A stretch of DNA of 64,000 nucleotides from Ignavibacteriaceae bacterium. Its GTDB lineage: Bacteria > Bacteroidota > Ignavibacteria > Ignavibacteriales > Ignavibacteriaceae. Both the position numbers and the translations under genes were made by a program. The stretch spans positions 62,001 through 126,000 of the forward strand of contig JABWCL010000006.1 of assembly GCA_013360295.1 (NCBI GenBank), in the 5' to 3' direction. Of the stretch, positions 45,126 to 55,207 are shown piece by piece (the first letter of the stretch is position 1; every line of letters begins with the position of its first letter). The notes beneath the pieces are model-generated. The model did not search any database. It saw only the letters and a list, made by a program, of their open reading frames with translations, and was not told the DNA's origin.

Positions 45126-46088
45126 ATGTCAATTAAATATGGAAACAAAAACGAAATGCAAAAAACATCAGAACATAACAAGAAACTATTTGAAGAAATC
45201 GCGAATCTGACTACGGAGCAGAGGAATCCGCGTTCGATGGATATTGATGCGCGTTCTACAGCGGAGATATTAAAGATCATTAATGATGACGACAAAACCG
45301 TTGCCTTTGCTGTGGAAAAGGAATTACCTTATATCGAGAAGGCTGTTGAAGTGATCGTAAAATCTTTGAAAAGCGGAGGAAGGCTTCTCTATTTTGGCGC
45401 GGGTACCAGCGGCAGGATAGGCGTTGTCGATGCTTCTGAGTGTCCGCCTACATTCGGTACGCCTTTTGGTATGATCGAGGGATATATAGCCGGGGGTAAG
45501 GCTGCGATGTTCCGTGCGCAGGAAGGCGCGGAGGATTATGAAGAGAACGGCGCGAAGGATGTGATGGAAGCAGGCGTTAATGAAAAGGATGTTGTGTGCG
45601 GAATAGCCGCGAGCAGAAGAACGCCTTATGTTGTAGGTGCCGTAAAAAAGGCGAAGGAACTCGGAGCGACAACGTTGTATATTACCACAAATCCGAGGGA
45701 AAATTTTGACATAAAGGAAGTTGACATCGCGATGTGCCCGTATGTCGGCCCGGAGGTTATAATGGGGAGTACGCGGATGAAGAGCGGTACAGCTCAAAAA
45801 CTGGTGTGTAATATGTTGACCACCGCCTCAATGGTGCGAATGGGTAAGACCTACGGCAATATGATGATTGATCTTCAGATGACAAACAAGAAACTTGTTG
45901 AAAGATCAAAGCGTATTGTTATGACTGTAACGGGCGTATCATACGAGGAAGCAGCAGATTTTCTTACGAAGGCGGGCGGTCATGTCAAGACCGCGCTGGT
46001 GATGATCCTTGCTAAAGTATCGGTTGAAGAGGCGATGGAACGTCTGGCAAAGGCGGATGGATTTGTTAGAGGAGCGATTGGTAAGTAA
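45126..46088 (+). CDS. murQ: N-acetylmuramic acid 6-phosphate etherase
   Basis: The 320-residue protein matches MurQ throughout: SMDIDARSTAEILKIINDDDKTVAFAVE, the SIS-domain sugar-phosphate site GAGTSGRIGVVDASECPPTFG, and GGKAAMFRAQEGAEDYEENG. The enzyme cleaves the D-lactyl ether of MurNAc-6-P to give GlcNAc-6-P during peptidoglycan recycling. No transporter or kinase for MurNAc is adjacent. Residues 1-10 may be extra, as a second Met lies at residue 11. Confidence 0.95.
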   Translation: MSIKYGNKNEMQKTSEHNKKLFEEIANLTTEQRNPRSMDIDARSTAEILKIINDDDKTVAFAVEKELPYIEKAVEVIVKSLKSGGRLLYFGAGTSGRIGVVDASECPPTFGTPFGMIEGYIAGGKAAMFRAQEGAEDYEENGAKDVMEAGVNEKDVVCGIAASRRTPYVVGAVKKAKELGATTLYITTNPRENFDIKEVDIAMCPYVGPEVIMGSTRMKSGTAQKLVCNMLTTASMVRMGKTYGNMMIDLQMTNKKLVERSKRIVMTVTGVSYEEAADFLTKAGGHVKTALVMILAKVSVEEAMERLAKADGFVRGAIGK

Positions 46089-46116
46089 AAATTCAGAATT
46101 AAAAATTATTCATAAT
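46089..46116 (+). repeat. 7-bp-periodic array directly after murQ
   Basis: Immediately after the murQ stop codon the sequence reads in sevens: AAATTCA, GAATTAA, AAATTAT, TCATAAT. The unit matches that of the array at 45000-45048 and is in the same orientation relative to its gene. Confidence 0.5.
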
Positions 46117-46206
46117 ATCAAATAGCCTTTCCCAGACCAACGCCGTTCCCTGATTCTCTCCAGTTGCGATGAACAGGGCTGGATAGGGAAGGTTGCTGTC
46201 CCTGCG

Positions 46207-46420
46207 TTAAAACTTTCACTGTCACTGACACTGTTCCCTGACCTCTGATTTCGCTTCACGCGGAGAATGATATTACCCGCTACGATGATTGACCCCCTTC
46301 CACAGCACCGCAGGACAGGGTAAGCCGCCGTCCCTGCACTGAAACTGATACAGTCACTGACACTTACACTTTTACTGACACTGACACTGTTACTGACACT
46401 GCCGCTGTCACTGATTCCCT
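46207..46420. repeat. Degenerate hexamer (ACTGAC) repeat region, duplicated
   Basis: The 428-bp gap before the next gene contains two related blocks, each beginning near GTCCCTGC. They are followed by runs of a CACTGA/ACTGAC hexamer: a short one at 46215-46235 and a longer one at about 46350-46415. No open frame or CRISPR-like spacing is present. It looks like a decaying minisatellite. Confidence 0.75.
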
Positions 46421-46516
46421 ATTATCCTTTTTACAATTAAATGACAACTCCGTGACAATTCGGGGTTAGGCAAAGATTAGTTTTGTCCCAGAGATTATTT
46501 CAGAAAGGACACGCTA

Positions 46517-47068
46517 ATGAAAGTAAAATATTTTTTCCTCGCTGCCGTTTTTACGGTAATACTATTCGCTTCCGAATTTTATGCACAGGTAGGCACGTTG
46601 CAGGCCCCGCCTAAATTCGTGAGCAGGAATCTGGGCGGCCCCAGACTCGGAGTAACCTTCATTAACGCACGAGGTGAACTGAAGGAAAGGCTTGACAAAA
46701 AACAGATCGGTTCGCTTGTCAGCCAGTTCGGCTGGCATTTTGAGTACCAGGTCGTACCTGAAACGGAAGGGCCTTCCTTTGTCATTCAGTTCGTTCCTCT
46801 TGCGGGGGGAGTCGAGTATGCTACACTCATTCCCGCGGCTACAGTTGCTTTCGGAATCAGGTTCCCAGGCGGATTCGAATTCGGTATGGGTCCCAATCTG
46901 GTGCTTACTGATAAAGGATTCTCCCCGGCGCTGATTATGGCTGTGGGACAGAGATTTCAGTACGGCGGCGTAAGTATCCCTCTTAATCTGGCAGTGGCTA
47001 CAAATCCGGAAGGCCTGCGCGCCTCGATCATATTCGGTTATGCAATAGACAAAACTTCTCAAAAATAA
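46517..47068 (+). CDS. Small outer-membrane-associated protein of unknown function
   Basis: This 183-residue protein has a signal peptide (residues 1-23, ending EFYAQ). The mature part is glycine-rich beta (RLGVTFINARGEL, TVAFGIRFPGGFEFGMGPN, GGVSIPLNLAVATNPEGLRASIIFGY), consistent with a small barrel. AGAAAGGA precedes the start. It lies 18 bp before the secreted 5'-nucleotidase gene, so the two are probably co-transcribed. I do not recognise the family. Confidence 0.7.
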   Translation: MKVKYFFLAAVFTVILFASEFYAQVGTLQAPPKFVSRNLGGPRLGVTFINARGELKERLDKKQIGSLVSQFGWHFEYQVVPETEGPSFVIQFVPLAGGVEYATLIPAATVAFGIRFPGGFEFGMGPNLVLTDKGFSPALIMAVGQRFQYGGVSIPLNLAVATNPEGLRASIIFGYAIDKTSQK

Positions 47069-47086
47069 TTATAAAGGATCAATAAA

Positions 47087-48961
47087 ATGAAAAAGGCATT
47101 ACTTATTCTTTTTGTTCTCTTTTCTCTGGCGCTCTACGCGCAGACGGACACAATAACCATTCTTCACGTGAATGATACACACTCAACTCTTGCGCCGCTC
47201 GGTCCAAGGGATAATAACCTTAAAGGTACGGTCGGCGGTATCGCGCGCGCGGCAACATTAATCGGTATGACAAAGATGACGGAACCGAATGTTCTCACCC
47301 TACACGGCGGCGATGTTTTTGTAGGCGATATTTTCTTTAATAAATATTTCGGTGTCGCGGAATTTCAGATAATGAATTCACTCGGCTTTGACGCTATGGG
47401 GGTTGGGAACCACGAATTTGACCTCACTCCCGCGGCATTGCAAATGGCGCTTGATTCATCATTCCTTCAGTTCCCACTGATATCTTCAAACCTGATCCTG
47501 GACGGAATGCCATCTCTGGGGACGCATATTAAAGATCATAAAATTCAGATGCTTGGTAACACCAAAGTGGGAATATTCGGGCTGACGACACCGGAGACAA
47601 ATTTATTCTCCTTGCCGGCACCGGTAGTAATTGATACCGGGTATGCAACGAGAGCACAAACTATGGTGACTAATTTAAAAAACCAGGGATGCAAAGTGAT
47701 AATATGCCTCTCACATCTGGGCATATATTATGATATGGGACTCGCCGCCGCGGTGCCGGGAATTGATATTATCATCAGCGCGCACGATCACTACCGTACC
47801 CTGCAGCCGGTTGAGATACCTGATCCGGTTAATAATAAAGTTACTTACATTGTACAGACTGACGCGTTTTATCAGAACATCGGGAAACTGAAACTGGCTG
47901 TTACGGGAAACACGGTAAGTAAACTCTCTTATGAAAGTATTATGCTGGATAGTAATATTCCTGAAGAACATTCAGTGGATAGTGTCGTGAATCTGCTGAT
48001 TGCTGATATTGAGAACACCTGGCAGATTGATTTTTTCAGTCAGGAAATCGGAACGGCTATGGAATTTTTCGAAGAGGTAGCGGACTCCCTTACTGAGATC
48101 GGGAAAACATTCGATACTCCTGTCGGGAATCTGGTTACCGATGCTTTCCGCTGGAAGACCGGAACCCAGATATCGATTCAGGTTGGTGGTTCTACCGCCC
48201 AGCCGCTCTACCAGGGGAAATTAGTCCCCGTGGATATATTCAGAATGATTGGTTATGGTTTTAATGAGGTCAACGGGCTTGGTTACCGTTTGGTTACTTT
48301 TCAACTGAAAGGAACTGACCTGTGGACCGGGCTGGAGATTGGATTGCAGGGAATCGAGTTAAACGATGAACTGCTTCCTCAGGTAAGCGGGCTTATATAT
48401 AAATTTGATCCTGCACAGCCTCCTTTCTCCAGAGTACAGGAAGTATATGTGAACGGTACACCTGTCGATACCGGCGCAATATATTCAGTGACGGCAAATG
48501 AATTTCTTGTAGCGGCGCTTGCGCAATTCGGGGTTAACATTCTTAATCCTGTAGTTGATACAACATTAACGGAGTTTCAGGCGGTGATGGAATATGTCGG
48601 GCATCTTGGCGGCGCGATTTGGCCGGTTAAAAGGGGATTTGTATATACTTCAGCAAAAGGAGCGGGAAGTAATTCCCCTCGTGAATACATGCTCGAACAA
48701 AATTATCCGAATCCGTTCAATCCTTCAACTGTAATCAGGTATCACGTTCCGGAACAAATTGGAAATGAGGGCAGCGAAAGGATTCAGTTAAAAGTATATG
48801 ATTCTCTTGGCAGGGAGGTCGCCACGCTGGTTAACGAAGTTAAGGCTGCGGGGGATTATGAAGTTACATTCGACGCGTCGGGGTACACAAGCGGCGCGTA
48901 TTTTTATGAAATCAGGCGGGGCGCAGGCAGGGAAGTTAAGAAAATGTTGTATATAAAATAA
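47087..48961 (+). CDS. Secreted 5'-nucleotidase / metallophosphatase with T9SS sorting domain
   Basis: The 624-residue protein has a signal peptide (ending LYAQ). Residues 22-270 form a calcineurin-type metallophosphatase: ILHVNDTHSTL, LHGGDVFVGD, MGVGNHEFD, CLSHLGIYYD and SAHDHY supply the two-metal ligands. Residues about 320-510 match the 5'-nucleotidase C-terminal substrate domain (GTAMEFFEEV...VTDAFRW). Residues about 535-624 form a type A T9SS sorting domain (NYPNPFNPSTVIRYH, SLGREVATLVNEV, SGAYFYEI). It probably acts outside the cell on nucleotides or sugar nucleotides to scavenge phosphate and nucleosides. Confidence 0.93.
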   Translation: MKKALLILFVLFSLALYAQTDTITILHVNDTHSTLAPLGPRDNNLKGTVGGIARAATLIGMTKMTEPNVLTLHGGDVFVGDIFFNKYFGVAEFQIMNSLGFDAMGVGNHEFDLTPAALQMALDSSFLQFPLISSNLILDGMPSLGTHIKDHKIQMLGNTKVGIFGLTTPETNLFSLPAPVVIDTGYATRAQTMVTNLKNQGCKVIICLSHLGIYYDMGLAAAVPGIDIIISAHDHYRTLQPVEIPDPVNNKVTYIVQTDAFYQNIGKLKLAVTGNTVSKLSYESIMLDSNIPEEHSVDSVVNLLIADIENTWQIDFFSQEIGTAMEFFEEVADSLTEIGKTFDTPVGNLVTDAFRWKTGTQISIQVGGSTAQPLYQGKLVPVDIFRMIGYGFNEVNGLGYRLVTFQLKGTDLWTGLEIGLQGIELNDELLPQVSGLIYKFDPAQPPFSRVQEVYVNGTPVDTGAIYSVTANEFLVAALAQFGVNILNPVVDTTLTEFQAVMEYVGHLGGAIWPVKRGFVYTSAKGAGSNSPREYMLEQNYPNPFNPSTVIRYHVPEQIGNEGSERIQLKVYDSLGREVATLVNEVKAAGDYEVTFDASGYTSGAYFYEIRRGAGREVKKMLYIK

Positions 48962-48985
48962 ATGGGGGATTAGCGTGATTGATAG

Positions 48986-49017
48986 GCTGCCCCGGTTGAA
49001 TGCCGGGGCAGCTTTAT
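48986..49017 (+). terminator. Terminator hairpin after the 5'-nucleotidase gene
   Basis: GCTGCCCCGG (48986-48995) pairs perfectly with CCGGGGCAGC (49003-49012) around a 7-base loop, followed by TTTAT. It lies between convergent genes and may serve both. Confidence 0.75.
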
Positions 49018-49022
49018 CAGTA

Positions 49023-49670
49023 TCAGGTGTTTTCCAAACCTTCTTTACGGTGCCGCAGATATTCAATTACTCCGGGTAAAATTGAGAGGATGATTATCGC
49101 GATAATAACCAAAGAAAAATTGTTTTGTACGAACGGGAGATTACCGAAGAAATAACCGCCGTAGATAAATATCCCCACCCACACGATACCTCCGACAACG
49201 TTATAGGTGATAAACTTGGAATAAGTCATAGCCCCAACACCCGCTACGAATGGAGCGAAAGTCCGGACGATGGGCACAAAACGCGCAATGATAATTGTTT
49301 TTCCGCCGTACTTTTCGTAAAAGTTATGGGTCCTGTCAAGATATTCTTTTTTAAGAACATTAGGGTACTTTTCAAACATTTTATGTCCGAGATAGTGCCC
49401 AACCCAGTAATTAACCGTGTCACCGATAATTGCGGCTATGGATAGGATAATGAACAAGAAGTGAGGATCGAGCGAGCCACGGGCAGCAAAAGCGCCGGCT
49501 GCGAAGAGCAGTGAATCACCCGGGAGAAAGGGGGTAAAAACCAGCCCGGTTTCGGCGAAAATGATCATAAACAGGATCGCGTTTGTAAATGCCCCGTAAG
49601 CAAGAATAAGATCGTTGAGATGGTCGTCAACGTGTATTATAAAATCAATTAAATATTGAATGTATTCCAT
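49023..49670 (-). CDS. DedA/VTT-domain membrane protein
   Basis: This 215-residue protein starts at 49670 ([10 protein letters not shown]); an upstream in-frame ATG adds a polar segment unlike the family. It carries [19 protein letters not shown] and [16 protein letters not shown], the two conserved half-helix motifs of DedA proteins, plus about five membrane segments. DedA proteins are undecaprenyl-phosphate or phospholipid transporters/scramblases. It is convergent with the nucleotidase gene and ends 5 bp after its terminator. Confidence 0.9.
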   Translation of the reverse strand: MEYIQYLIDFIIHVDDHLNDLILAYGAFTNAILFMIIFAETGLVFTPFLPGDSLLFAAGAFAARGSLDPHFLFIILSIAAIIGDTVNYWVGHYLGHKMFEKYPNVLKKEYLDRTHNFYEKYGGKTIIIARFVPIVRTFAPFVAGVGAMTYSKFITYNVVGGIVWVGIFIYGGYFFGNLPFVQNNFSLVIIAIIILSILPGVIEYLRHRKEGLENT

Positions 49671-49776
49671 TAATAAGTCTTTGTTAGTATTCCATGAATT
49701 AAAACACACTAAATGGGAATAAAATTCCCTTTAATGCGCGTGCAATTTAATAAATTTTCCTATTGGTTAATGGGTA

Positions 49777-51345
49777 TTAATCCTTCCTGAAACTCCTGAG
49801 GAACGTTTTAACGAGCCTGAACATCGCGTTGAACTTCAGGCTCATATTCCCTGAATAGAGGAATTCAATAGCTCCCCGGAGTCCGTCATAAACTTCCTTA
49901 CTATATGGGTGCCACCACATATCTTTCTTAACCCCCGGAAGAATGTCGTTGATTATCACCCTGGGCTGGGCCATTGCGAGCAGCCCCAGGGGCCCGTGCG
50001 TCCTGCCGTACCCGGAATTTTTAAATCCGCCCCAGGGAGTTTCCGCAAGGCCGTGGCTCATTAGGTGGTCATTTATCATTATGCTGCCGGCTTCAATGCG
50101 CGAGGCGATCTCTTTTCCTTTTTTTATGTCGGTTGTCCAGACGGAAGCAGTCAGGCCAAGATCTGAATTGTTTGCCATCCTGATCGCGTCTTCAATACTG
50201 TTAAAAGGAGTGACTGCTATGACCGGCCCGAAAGTTTCTTCTTTCATAGTTATCATATTATCGCTGGTTTTTTCGACGATAACGACGGGATGATAAAAAC
50301 CTTTGAAGTCAGGCGGCGGTTCCACTTTAGTGAGTTCGGCCCCTTTCCCTTCAGCGTCCTTCACGTGTTCCTTTATGGTCTTCAGTTGTTTTTCGGTGGT
50401 GAGTGATCCGATCTCAGCGGAGGGGTCATCAGGAAGCCCAAAGCGCAGTCGCGCAGCCCTGCTTTTAAGTTCCTTTACAAATTCGTCATAGATATGATGA
50501 TCAACATAAAGCCGCTCCACGCCGGCACACGATTGCCCGGTATTGGCTAGTCCCGCCCACAAGGCTCCGCCGGCGGCTCTGTAGATATCGGCGTCGCGGC
50601 AAACGATCATCGCGTCGTTGCCTCCCAGTTCGAGAGAGATGGGGAGGAGCCTTTCGGAAGCTTTCTTCATAAGTTGTTTGCCGACGGGTACGGAGCCGGT
50701 AAAGAAAAGTTTGTTTATGCCGGATTCTATAAATGCATCGCCGGCGATACTGCCCGGGAGATTTATCAGGGTGAAAATGTTTTCGGGAAGTCCGCCCGCT
50801 TTTACACACTCTTCGATCACCCTGCCTACTTCAAGCGTATGTGAGGCAACTTTTAATATTAAAGCGTTCCCTGCGATCAGCGCCATAGCGATCTCGTGAA
50901 AGGGGATTGAGAAGGGGTAGTTCCAGGGACTGATTATTCCAACCACGCCAAAAGGGACGTATTCCAGACGCGAGATCTTGTTTAAAGTAAGAATATTGCC
51001 GCCGCCGAGCCTTCTCTTTTTCAAAACTTTCTTTCCGTTCTTAGCGTAGAAGTTAACCGCCATAGCGGCATTCAGAACCTCGGTGCTCATCGAGTCAACC
51101 AGCACCTTCCCTGCGCTTAGGGAAACCACTTCCGCGATACGGTCTGCGTTATCGGCAATGTAGTTTCTTATCTTCAGCAGGCAGCGCTTTCTCTCGTCAA
51201 AACCTGCCGCCGCCCAAACGGGTTGTGCTACAGCGGCTTTCCTGACCGCTTCATTCAGTTCTTCAGTTGTATTAACAAGTGTTTTGCCTATTTCTTCTCC
51301 CGTGGCGGGGTTTATTGAAATTGAATATTTTCTTTCCTGGTTCAT
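49777..51345 (-). CDS. Aldehyde dehydrogenase-family protein
   Basis: The 522-residue protein has the ALDH fold: the catalytic glutamate in LELGGNDAMIV and the catalytic cysteine in NTGQSCAGVERLYV, with NPATGEEIG at the start and TFGPVIAVTPF later. The cofactor is NAD(P). Residues about 470-522 form an extra C-terminal tail (KDMWWHPYSKEVYDGLRGAIEF) beyond the succinate-semialdehyde type core. The esterase gene ends upstream within 7 bp on the same strand, suggesting co-transcription. The substrate aldehyde is unknown. Confidence 0.93.
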   Translation of the reverse strand: MNQERKYSISINPATGEEIGKTLVNTTEELNEAVRKAAVAQPVWAAAGFDERKRCLLKIRNYIADNADRIAEVVSLSAGKVLVDSMSTEVLNAAMAVNFYAKNGKKVLKKRRLGGGNILTLNKISRLEYVPFGVVGIISPWNYPFSIPFHEIAMALIAGNALILKVASHTLEVGRVIEECVKAGGLPENIFTLINLPGSIAGDAFIESGINKLFFTGSVPVGKQLMKKASERLLPISLELGGNDAMIVCRDADIYRAAGGALWAGLANTGQSCAGVERLYVDHHIYDEFVKELKSRAARLRFGLPDDPSAEIGSLTTEKQLKTIKEHVKDAEGKGAELTKVEPPPDFKGFYHPVVIVEKTSDNMITMKEETFGPVIAVTPFNSIEDAIRMANNSDLGLTASVWTTDIKKGKEIASRIEAGSIMINDHLMSHGLAETPWGGFKNSGYGRTHGPLGLLAMAQPRVIINDILPGVKKDMWWHPYSKEVYDGLRGAIEFLYSGNMSLKFNAMFRLVKTFLRSFRKD

Positions 51346-51351
51346 CTGGTG

Positions 51352-52830
51352 CTATTTAATGAATAAAATTTTCTTTGTTATCACTTCCTGATTTACGTTC
51401 AGCCGGAGAATATACACTCCGCTTACGGCAGTTTCAGCGTTTATACTTCCCGGATTAAATTCAACTTCATATGTGCCCGGCATCCGGGTTGTATTTACTA
51501 ATTCAGTTATTTCCCTGCCAAGCAAATCGTAAACTGCGAGTGTAACTGCCGCGGGTTCATTGTTCTCTTCAGTGCCTCTCACTGTATAAGAAATGTGAGC
51601 CGTCTCCGTGAAAGGATTCGGATAGCTAACAAGAGAAATCCGGCCGGAAATATACGGTTCTCCTTTGTCAATACTGGTTGCCGGAGGAAATATATTAACA
51701 AGAATATAATCCAGCGTTGCCCTCCACAGCCCCCAACTATGCCCTTCCGGCAGCTCAAGCCACTTAAAGAAGTAGCCTTTTGATATAAGGTTATCCCTGA
51801 ACATTCTCATATTAGTAAAGAGGGATTCATACGTCCCCCAGACAGAGACAAACCTTACATTAAGAGCAGGGTTATTCACAAACAGATTATAAACTTCATA
51901 ACTGTTTGGCTGAAAAGCTCCTGAATGCACTCCGCAATTGCCAAAGACATCAGGGTGATGGTAGGCTATAAACGCGGATATGTTCCCTCCATAGGAATCT
52001 CCGAGTACCAGCCTCTTTGCGGCGGATGAAATTGTTTTATAATTAGTGTCGATGTAGGGCACGAGTTCGGAAACGAAGAAATTTTTATAAGCGGACCTTA
52101 GAGTCCCGGCATATTCATTATTTCTGTTATTCGGGCGGACAAACACACCTATCACCGGAGCGATATCACCGGCTGCAATAAGGTTATCAAGAACATTTAC
52201 CGCGTAGGCGAGGTCAATATATTCATACCCGTCCTGAAAATAGACAGCGGAGTAACGGTCAGCCGAGAGCGAATCATAACCCGGCGGAAGGTATATCTTT
52301 ATCTGGAACGATGAAGAGGTGTTTGTACTTTGCAGCGAAGTCGTTATTATCCTTCCGTGAGGAACAGCAGGGTTATAAATTATTTCCAACGGCTGAACAT
52401 AGTGTGGCATAGCCAGCTCTGAATTAGGGCCGAACCCTCCGGCGCAGGTTCTAGGATTTAACGGGTCAAGTATCCACGAACTGCCATTAGTCACAAACTT
52501 ATAATCTATTCTCGCGTTCATCTCAAATTCGCGCGAGTAGTAGAAGAAGTTTGTTGACTGCACCTTTGACATCGCGGCTGAAGAAGAACTCCATCCGTTA
52601 AAATCGCCGGCAACAGTAACGGTACTCGCGCTCCCGCGGTAAATAAAATTGGCCGAATCTCCGTCAATCACAGGGAAACCCGAAGCCTTGTGAGCCAGCA
52701 TAAAACTGTCAATTTTTTCCGTCCGGACAGCGGGGTCGGAGATAGAGTAGAGATAGCTGATGAATTTGGCAAATCCCGACTGGGCATACACCCCGGTCGA
52801 TATAATCAGTAATAATAGAGTGGTTTTCAT
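51352..52830 (-). CDS. Secreted esterase with glycogen-binding-like N-domain and T9SS sorting domain
   Basis: The 492-residue protein starts at 52830 (MKTTLLLLIISTGVYAQ, a signal peptide). Residues about 45-130 resemble an E-set/CBM48 module (STVTVAGDFNGWSS, RIDYKFVTNGSSWILDP). Residues about 150-390 are an enterochelin-esterase/esterase-D type alpha/beta hydrolase with the nucleophile elbow VLGDSYGGN, an acid region and His in PEGHSWGLW. The final 85 residues are a T9SS domain (VSYPNPFTETAHISY, DLLGREITELVN, SGVYILRL). It is probably an extracellular esterase of polysaccharide or siderophore esters. Confidence 0.87.
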   Translation of the reverse strand: MKTTLLLLIISTGVYAQSGFAKFISYLYSISDPAVRTEKIDSFMLAHKASGFPVIDGDSANFIYRGSASTVTVAGDFNGWSSSSAAMSKVQSTNFFYYSREFEMNARIDYKFVTNGSSWILDPLNPRTCAGGFGPNSELAMPHYVQPLEIIYNPAVPHGRIITTSLQSTNTSSSFQIKIYLPPGYDSLSADRYSAVYFQDGYEYIDLAYAVNVLDNLIAAGDIAPVIGVFVRPNNRNNEYAGTLRSAYKNFFVSELVPYIDTNYKTISSAAKRLVLGDSYGGNISAFIAYHHPDVFGNCGVHSGAFQPNSYEVYNLFVNNPALNVRFVSVWGTYESLFTNMRMFRDNLISKGYFFKWLELPEGHSWGLWRATLDYILVNIFPPATSIDKGEPYISGRISLVSYPNPFTETAHISYTVRGTEENNEPAAVTLAVYDLLGREITELVNTTRMPGTYEVEFNPGSINAETAVSGVYILRLNVNQEVITKKILFIK

Positions 52831-53061
52831 AATTAGAAGATTAATGATTTGTAAATATATTATAATCAAACAGGATTTTCTATCCTGATCGTTTTCAAAG
52901 TTATTGGTCTTCTTACATACCTGGATAAAACTTTTGATCGTTCCCGAAGTCGGACCGGAAGGGACTACTAATTACCCTTAGTTTATTTTTACCAAAATCG
53001 ATAAAATTATATCTTTCGGCCTCTTATATTTTACCTTCATCAATTTATCCGGAGTTCATTA

Positions 53062-54588
53062 ATGTCAAATCAGCAGGGAGTGAAGCAGCTAAAATTTCTG
53101 TCTATTGTCGAAAAGGTCGGGAATGCTCTCCCGCATCCCGTTACCCTTTTCGCCGGTTTTGCGCTTTTGATCGTTATTCTTTCGGCGGTCGTCAGCGCTT
53201 TTGGGGTTCAGGTCACCCATCCCGGTACCGGTAAAATAATCGAACCGGTAAACCTGCTTTCAATTGAGGGGCTCCACAGGATGCTCACACAGCTTGTCCA
53301 TAATTTCACGGCATTCGCTCCTCTTGGCACGGTGCTTGTATCAATGCTTGGTATAGGAATTGCAGAAGGAAGCGGGCTGATCAACACTTCTCTCAGGCTT
53401 CTGGTTCTAAGCGCGCCAAAGAAACTGCTTACCTCAGTGATTGTTTTCGCGGGAATAATGTCGAATACCGCGAGCGAGGCAGGTTATGTTCTGCTCGTTC
53501 CTCTTGCGGCTATTATATTCCTTGCTGCCGGCAGGCATCCGATTGCAGGATTTGCAGCGGCCTTTGCAGGTGTTTCGGGAGGATACTCGGCTAACCTGCT
53601 CCTTGGCTCAATCGATCCGCTGCTTGCAGGACTTACTGAAGAAGCCGCGCATATTATTGATAAAGGAGTAACCGTAAGCCCCGCGGCTAATTACTACTTT
53701 CTCGCGGTTTCAACTTTCCTTATAACCATAGTTGGCACCTGGGTCACAGAAAAAATAGTTGTGCCGAGGCTGGGAGAATATAACGGGGAAGGTAAAGCCG
53801 AAGAAATTAAAACTCTCAGTGCAGATGAAAAGCGGGGATTAAAATTCACAGTGATCGCGGTGGTTGTTTTCTCGGCGATAATATTATGGGGAATTGTTCC
53901 CGGGAACGGTTTCTTACGGGATCCGCAAACGGGTGATCTGCTCCGCTCCCCTTTTATGTCTGGAATTGTTGCTCTGATATTTGTCGGAGGCGCAGTCGCT
54001 GGTATCGCATACGGGCTTGGCGCGAAGACCGTTACTCGTGATGTGGACGCGATAAAGGGAATGAGTAAATCAATTGAAGCAATGGGCTCTTATATGGTGC
54101 TTGTGTTTTTCGCTGCGCAGTTCGTGGCTTACTTCAACTGGAGCAATATCGGAATGATCGTCGCGGTCAAAGGCGCGGAACTGCTGAAATACTCAGGGCT
54201 GGGAGAAATTCCACTGTTAATTGGGTTTGTGATTGTCTCCGCGATTATAAATTTAGTGATGGGAAGCGCGTCCGCGAAGTGGGCTATTATGGCGCCGATT
54301 TTTGTCCCGATGTTTATGCTACTCGGCTACTCGCCGGAACTTACACAGGCAACTTACAGGGTGGGAGACAGCGTTACAAATATTATATCTCCGATGATGT
54401 CTTATTTCGCGTTGATGATAGCCTTTGTGCAGAAATATGATAAGAGCGCCGGTATGGGGACTATTATCGCCACAATGCTTCCTTACACGATAGCATTCTT
54501 CTTAAGCTGGACTGCTCTGCTCATTGTCTGGGTACTGTTTGATATTCCTGTCGGGCCGGGTGCAAGCCTGATTTATAATCCGCAGTAA
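53062..54588 (+). CDS. AbgT-family transporter
   Basis: The 508-residue polytopic protein matches AbgT (p-aminobenzoyl-glutamate/antimetabolite transporter) family features: [23 protein letters not shown] at the start, [20 protein letters not shown], and [25 protein letters not shown] near residue 415. Family members import p-aminobenzoyl-glutamate or export sulfonamides. No AbgA/AbgB hydrolase gene is nearby. GGAG precedes the start. A strong terminator follows. Confidence 0.93.
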   Translation: MSNQQGVKQLKFLSIVEKVGNALPHPVTLFAGFALLIVILSAVVSAFGVQVTHPGTGKIIEPVNLLSIEGLHRMLTQLVHNFTAFAPLGTVLVSMLGIGIAEGSGLINTSLRLLVLSAPKKLLTSVIVFAGIMSNTASEAGYVLLVPLAAIIFLAAGRHPIAGFAAAFAGVSGGYSANLLLGSIDPLLAGLTEEAAHIIDKGVTVSPAANYYFLAVSTFLITIVGTWVTEKIVVPRLGEYNGEGKAEEIKTLSADEKRGLKFTVIAVVVFSAIILWGIVPGNGFLRDPQTGDLLRSPFMSGIVALIFVGGAVAGIAYGLGAKTVTRDVDAIKGMSKSIEAMGSYMVLVFFAAQFVAYFNWSNIGMIVAVKGAELLKYSGLGEIPLLIGFVIVSAIINLVMGSASAKWAIMAPIFVPMFMLLGYSPELTQATYRVGDSVTNIISPMMSYFALMIAFVQKYDKSAGMGTIIATMLPYTIAFFLSWTALLIVWVLFDIPVGPGASLIYNPQ

Positions 54589-54600
54589 TTTGTTAATTTT

Positions 54601-54628
54601 AAGCCGGTTCAACGCCGGCTTTTTTTTA
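54601..54628 (+). terminator. Rho-independent terminator
   Basis: AAGCCGG (54601-54607) pairs with CCGGCTT (54615-54621), followed by a run of T (to 54627). It ends the abgT-like transcript 13 bp after the stop codon. Confidence 0.88.
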
Positions 54629-54648
54629 TTTAAATTTGTGAAATCATT

Positions 54649-55182
54649 ATGACTTCTTCTGTCTCTGAGATAATAACGCTTCGTCCGCTTAAGCAAAGCG
54701 ACGCGGAATTCCTCTATAATAATGTAACTGATCCTGATGTGATAAAACAATTAAGGAGGCTTCCCGACCCTTACAATCTGGAACACGCGTATGAATTTAT
54801 TGCACTTGCCGGGCGCGAAGCCCTTACCGGGGAATCTGGTCATTTCGGAGTTGAGGTTAATGGAACGGGAAATCTGGCGGGGGTTATCGGTGCTTTGTTC
54901 AGCGGTAATGAAGTGAAGCAGGCTGAGATTGGCTACTGGTTCGCTAAACGCGAATGGGGTAAGGGTTATGCCTCTGAAGCGGTCAGGCTGATGATTGAAT
55001 ACCTGAGAAGCAAAAAGGAGATCGCCACGGTCATCGCACGCGTATTTGAAAATAATCCAGCCTCAGCCAGGGTGCTTATAAAGAACGGTTTTAACAAACA
55101 GGGATTATCAGCGGATCAGTACTGTAATGTGTTAAATAATTCAGCGGTCGAGGAATATAAACTTATTCTTAATCCGGAATAA
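54649..55182 (+). CDS. GNAT-family (RimJ/RimL-type) N-acetyltransferase
   Basis: This 177-residue protein is a typical RimJ/RimL-like acetyltransferase: ITLRPLKQSDAEFLY at the start, AEIGYWFAKREWGKGYASEAVRLMI as the acetyl-CoA pyrophosphate loop, and ARVFENNPASARVLIKNGF near the end. The acceptor (protein N-terminus or small amine) is unknown. It follows the AbgT terminator and presumably has its own promoter in a very short gap. Confidence 0.92.
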   Translation: MTSSVSEIITLRPLKQSDAEFLYNNVTDPDVIKQLRRLPDPYNLEHAYEFIALAGREALTGESGHFGVEVNGTGNLAGVIGALFSGNEVKQAEIGYWFAKREWGKGYASEAVRLMIEYLRSKKEIATVIARVFENNPASARVLIKNGFNKQGLSADQYCNVLNNSAVEEYKLILNPE

Positions 55183-55207
55183 ATTCAGCTCTAAGTGACA
55201 AAGCTCC

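Noticed and set aside
46207-46420. Possible CRISPR array from the regularly spaced short repeats
   Set aside because: The unit is six bases, repeats are adjacent without spacers, and no cas gene is present.
46089-46516. A tRNA or other structured RNA gene in the largest gene-free gap
   Set aside because: No cloverleaf arms, T-loop consensus or long stable stem was found; the hexamer repeat explains the pattern.
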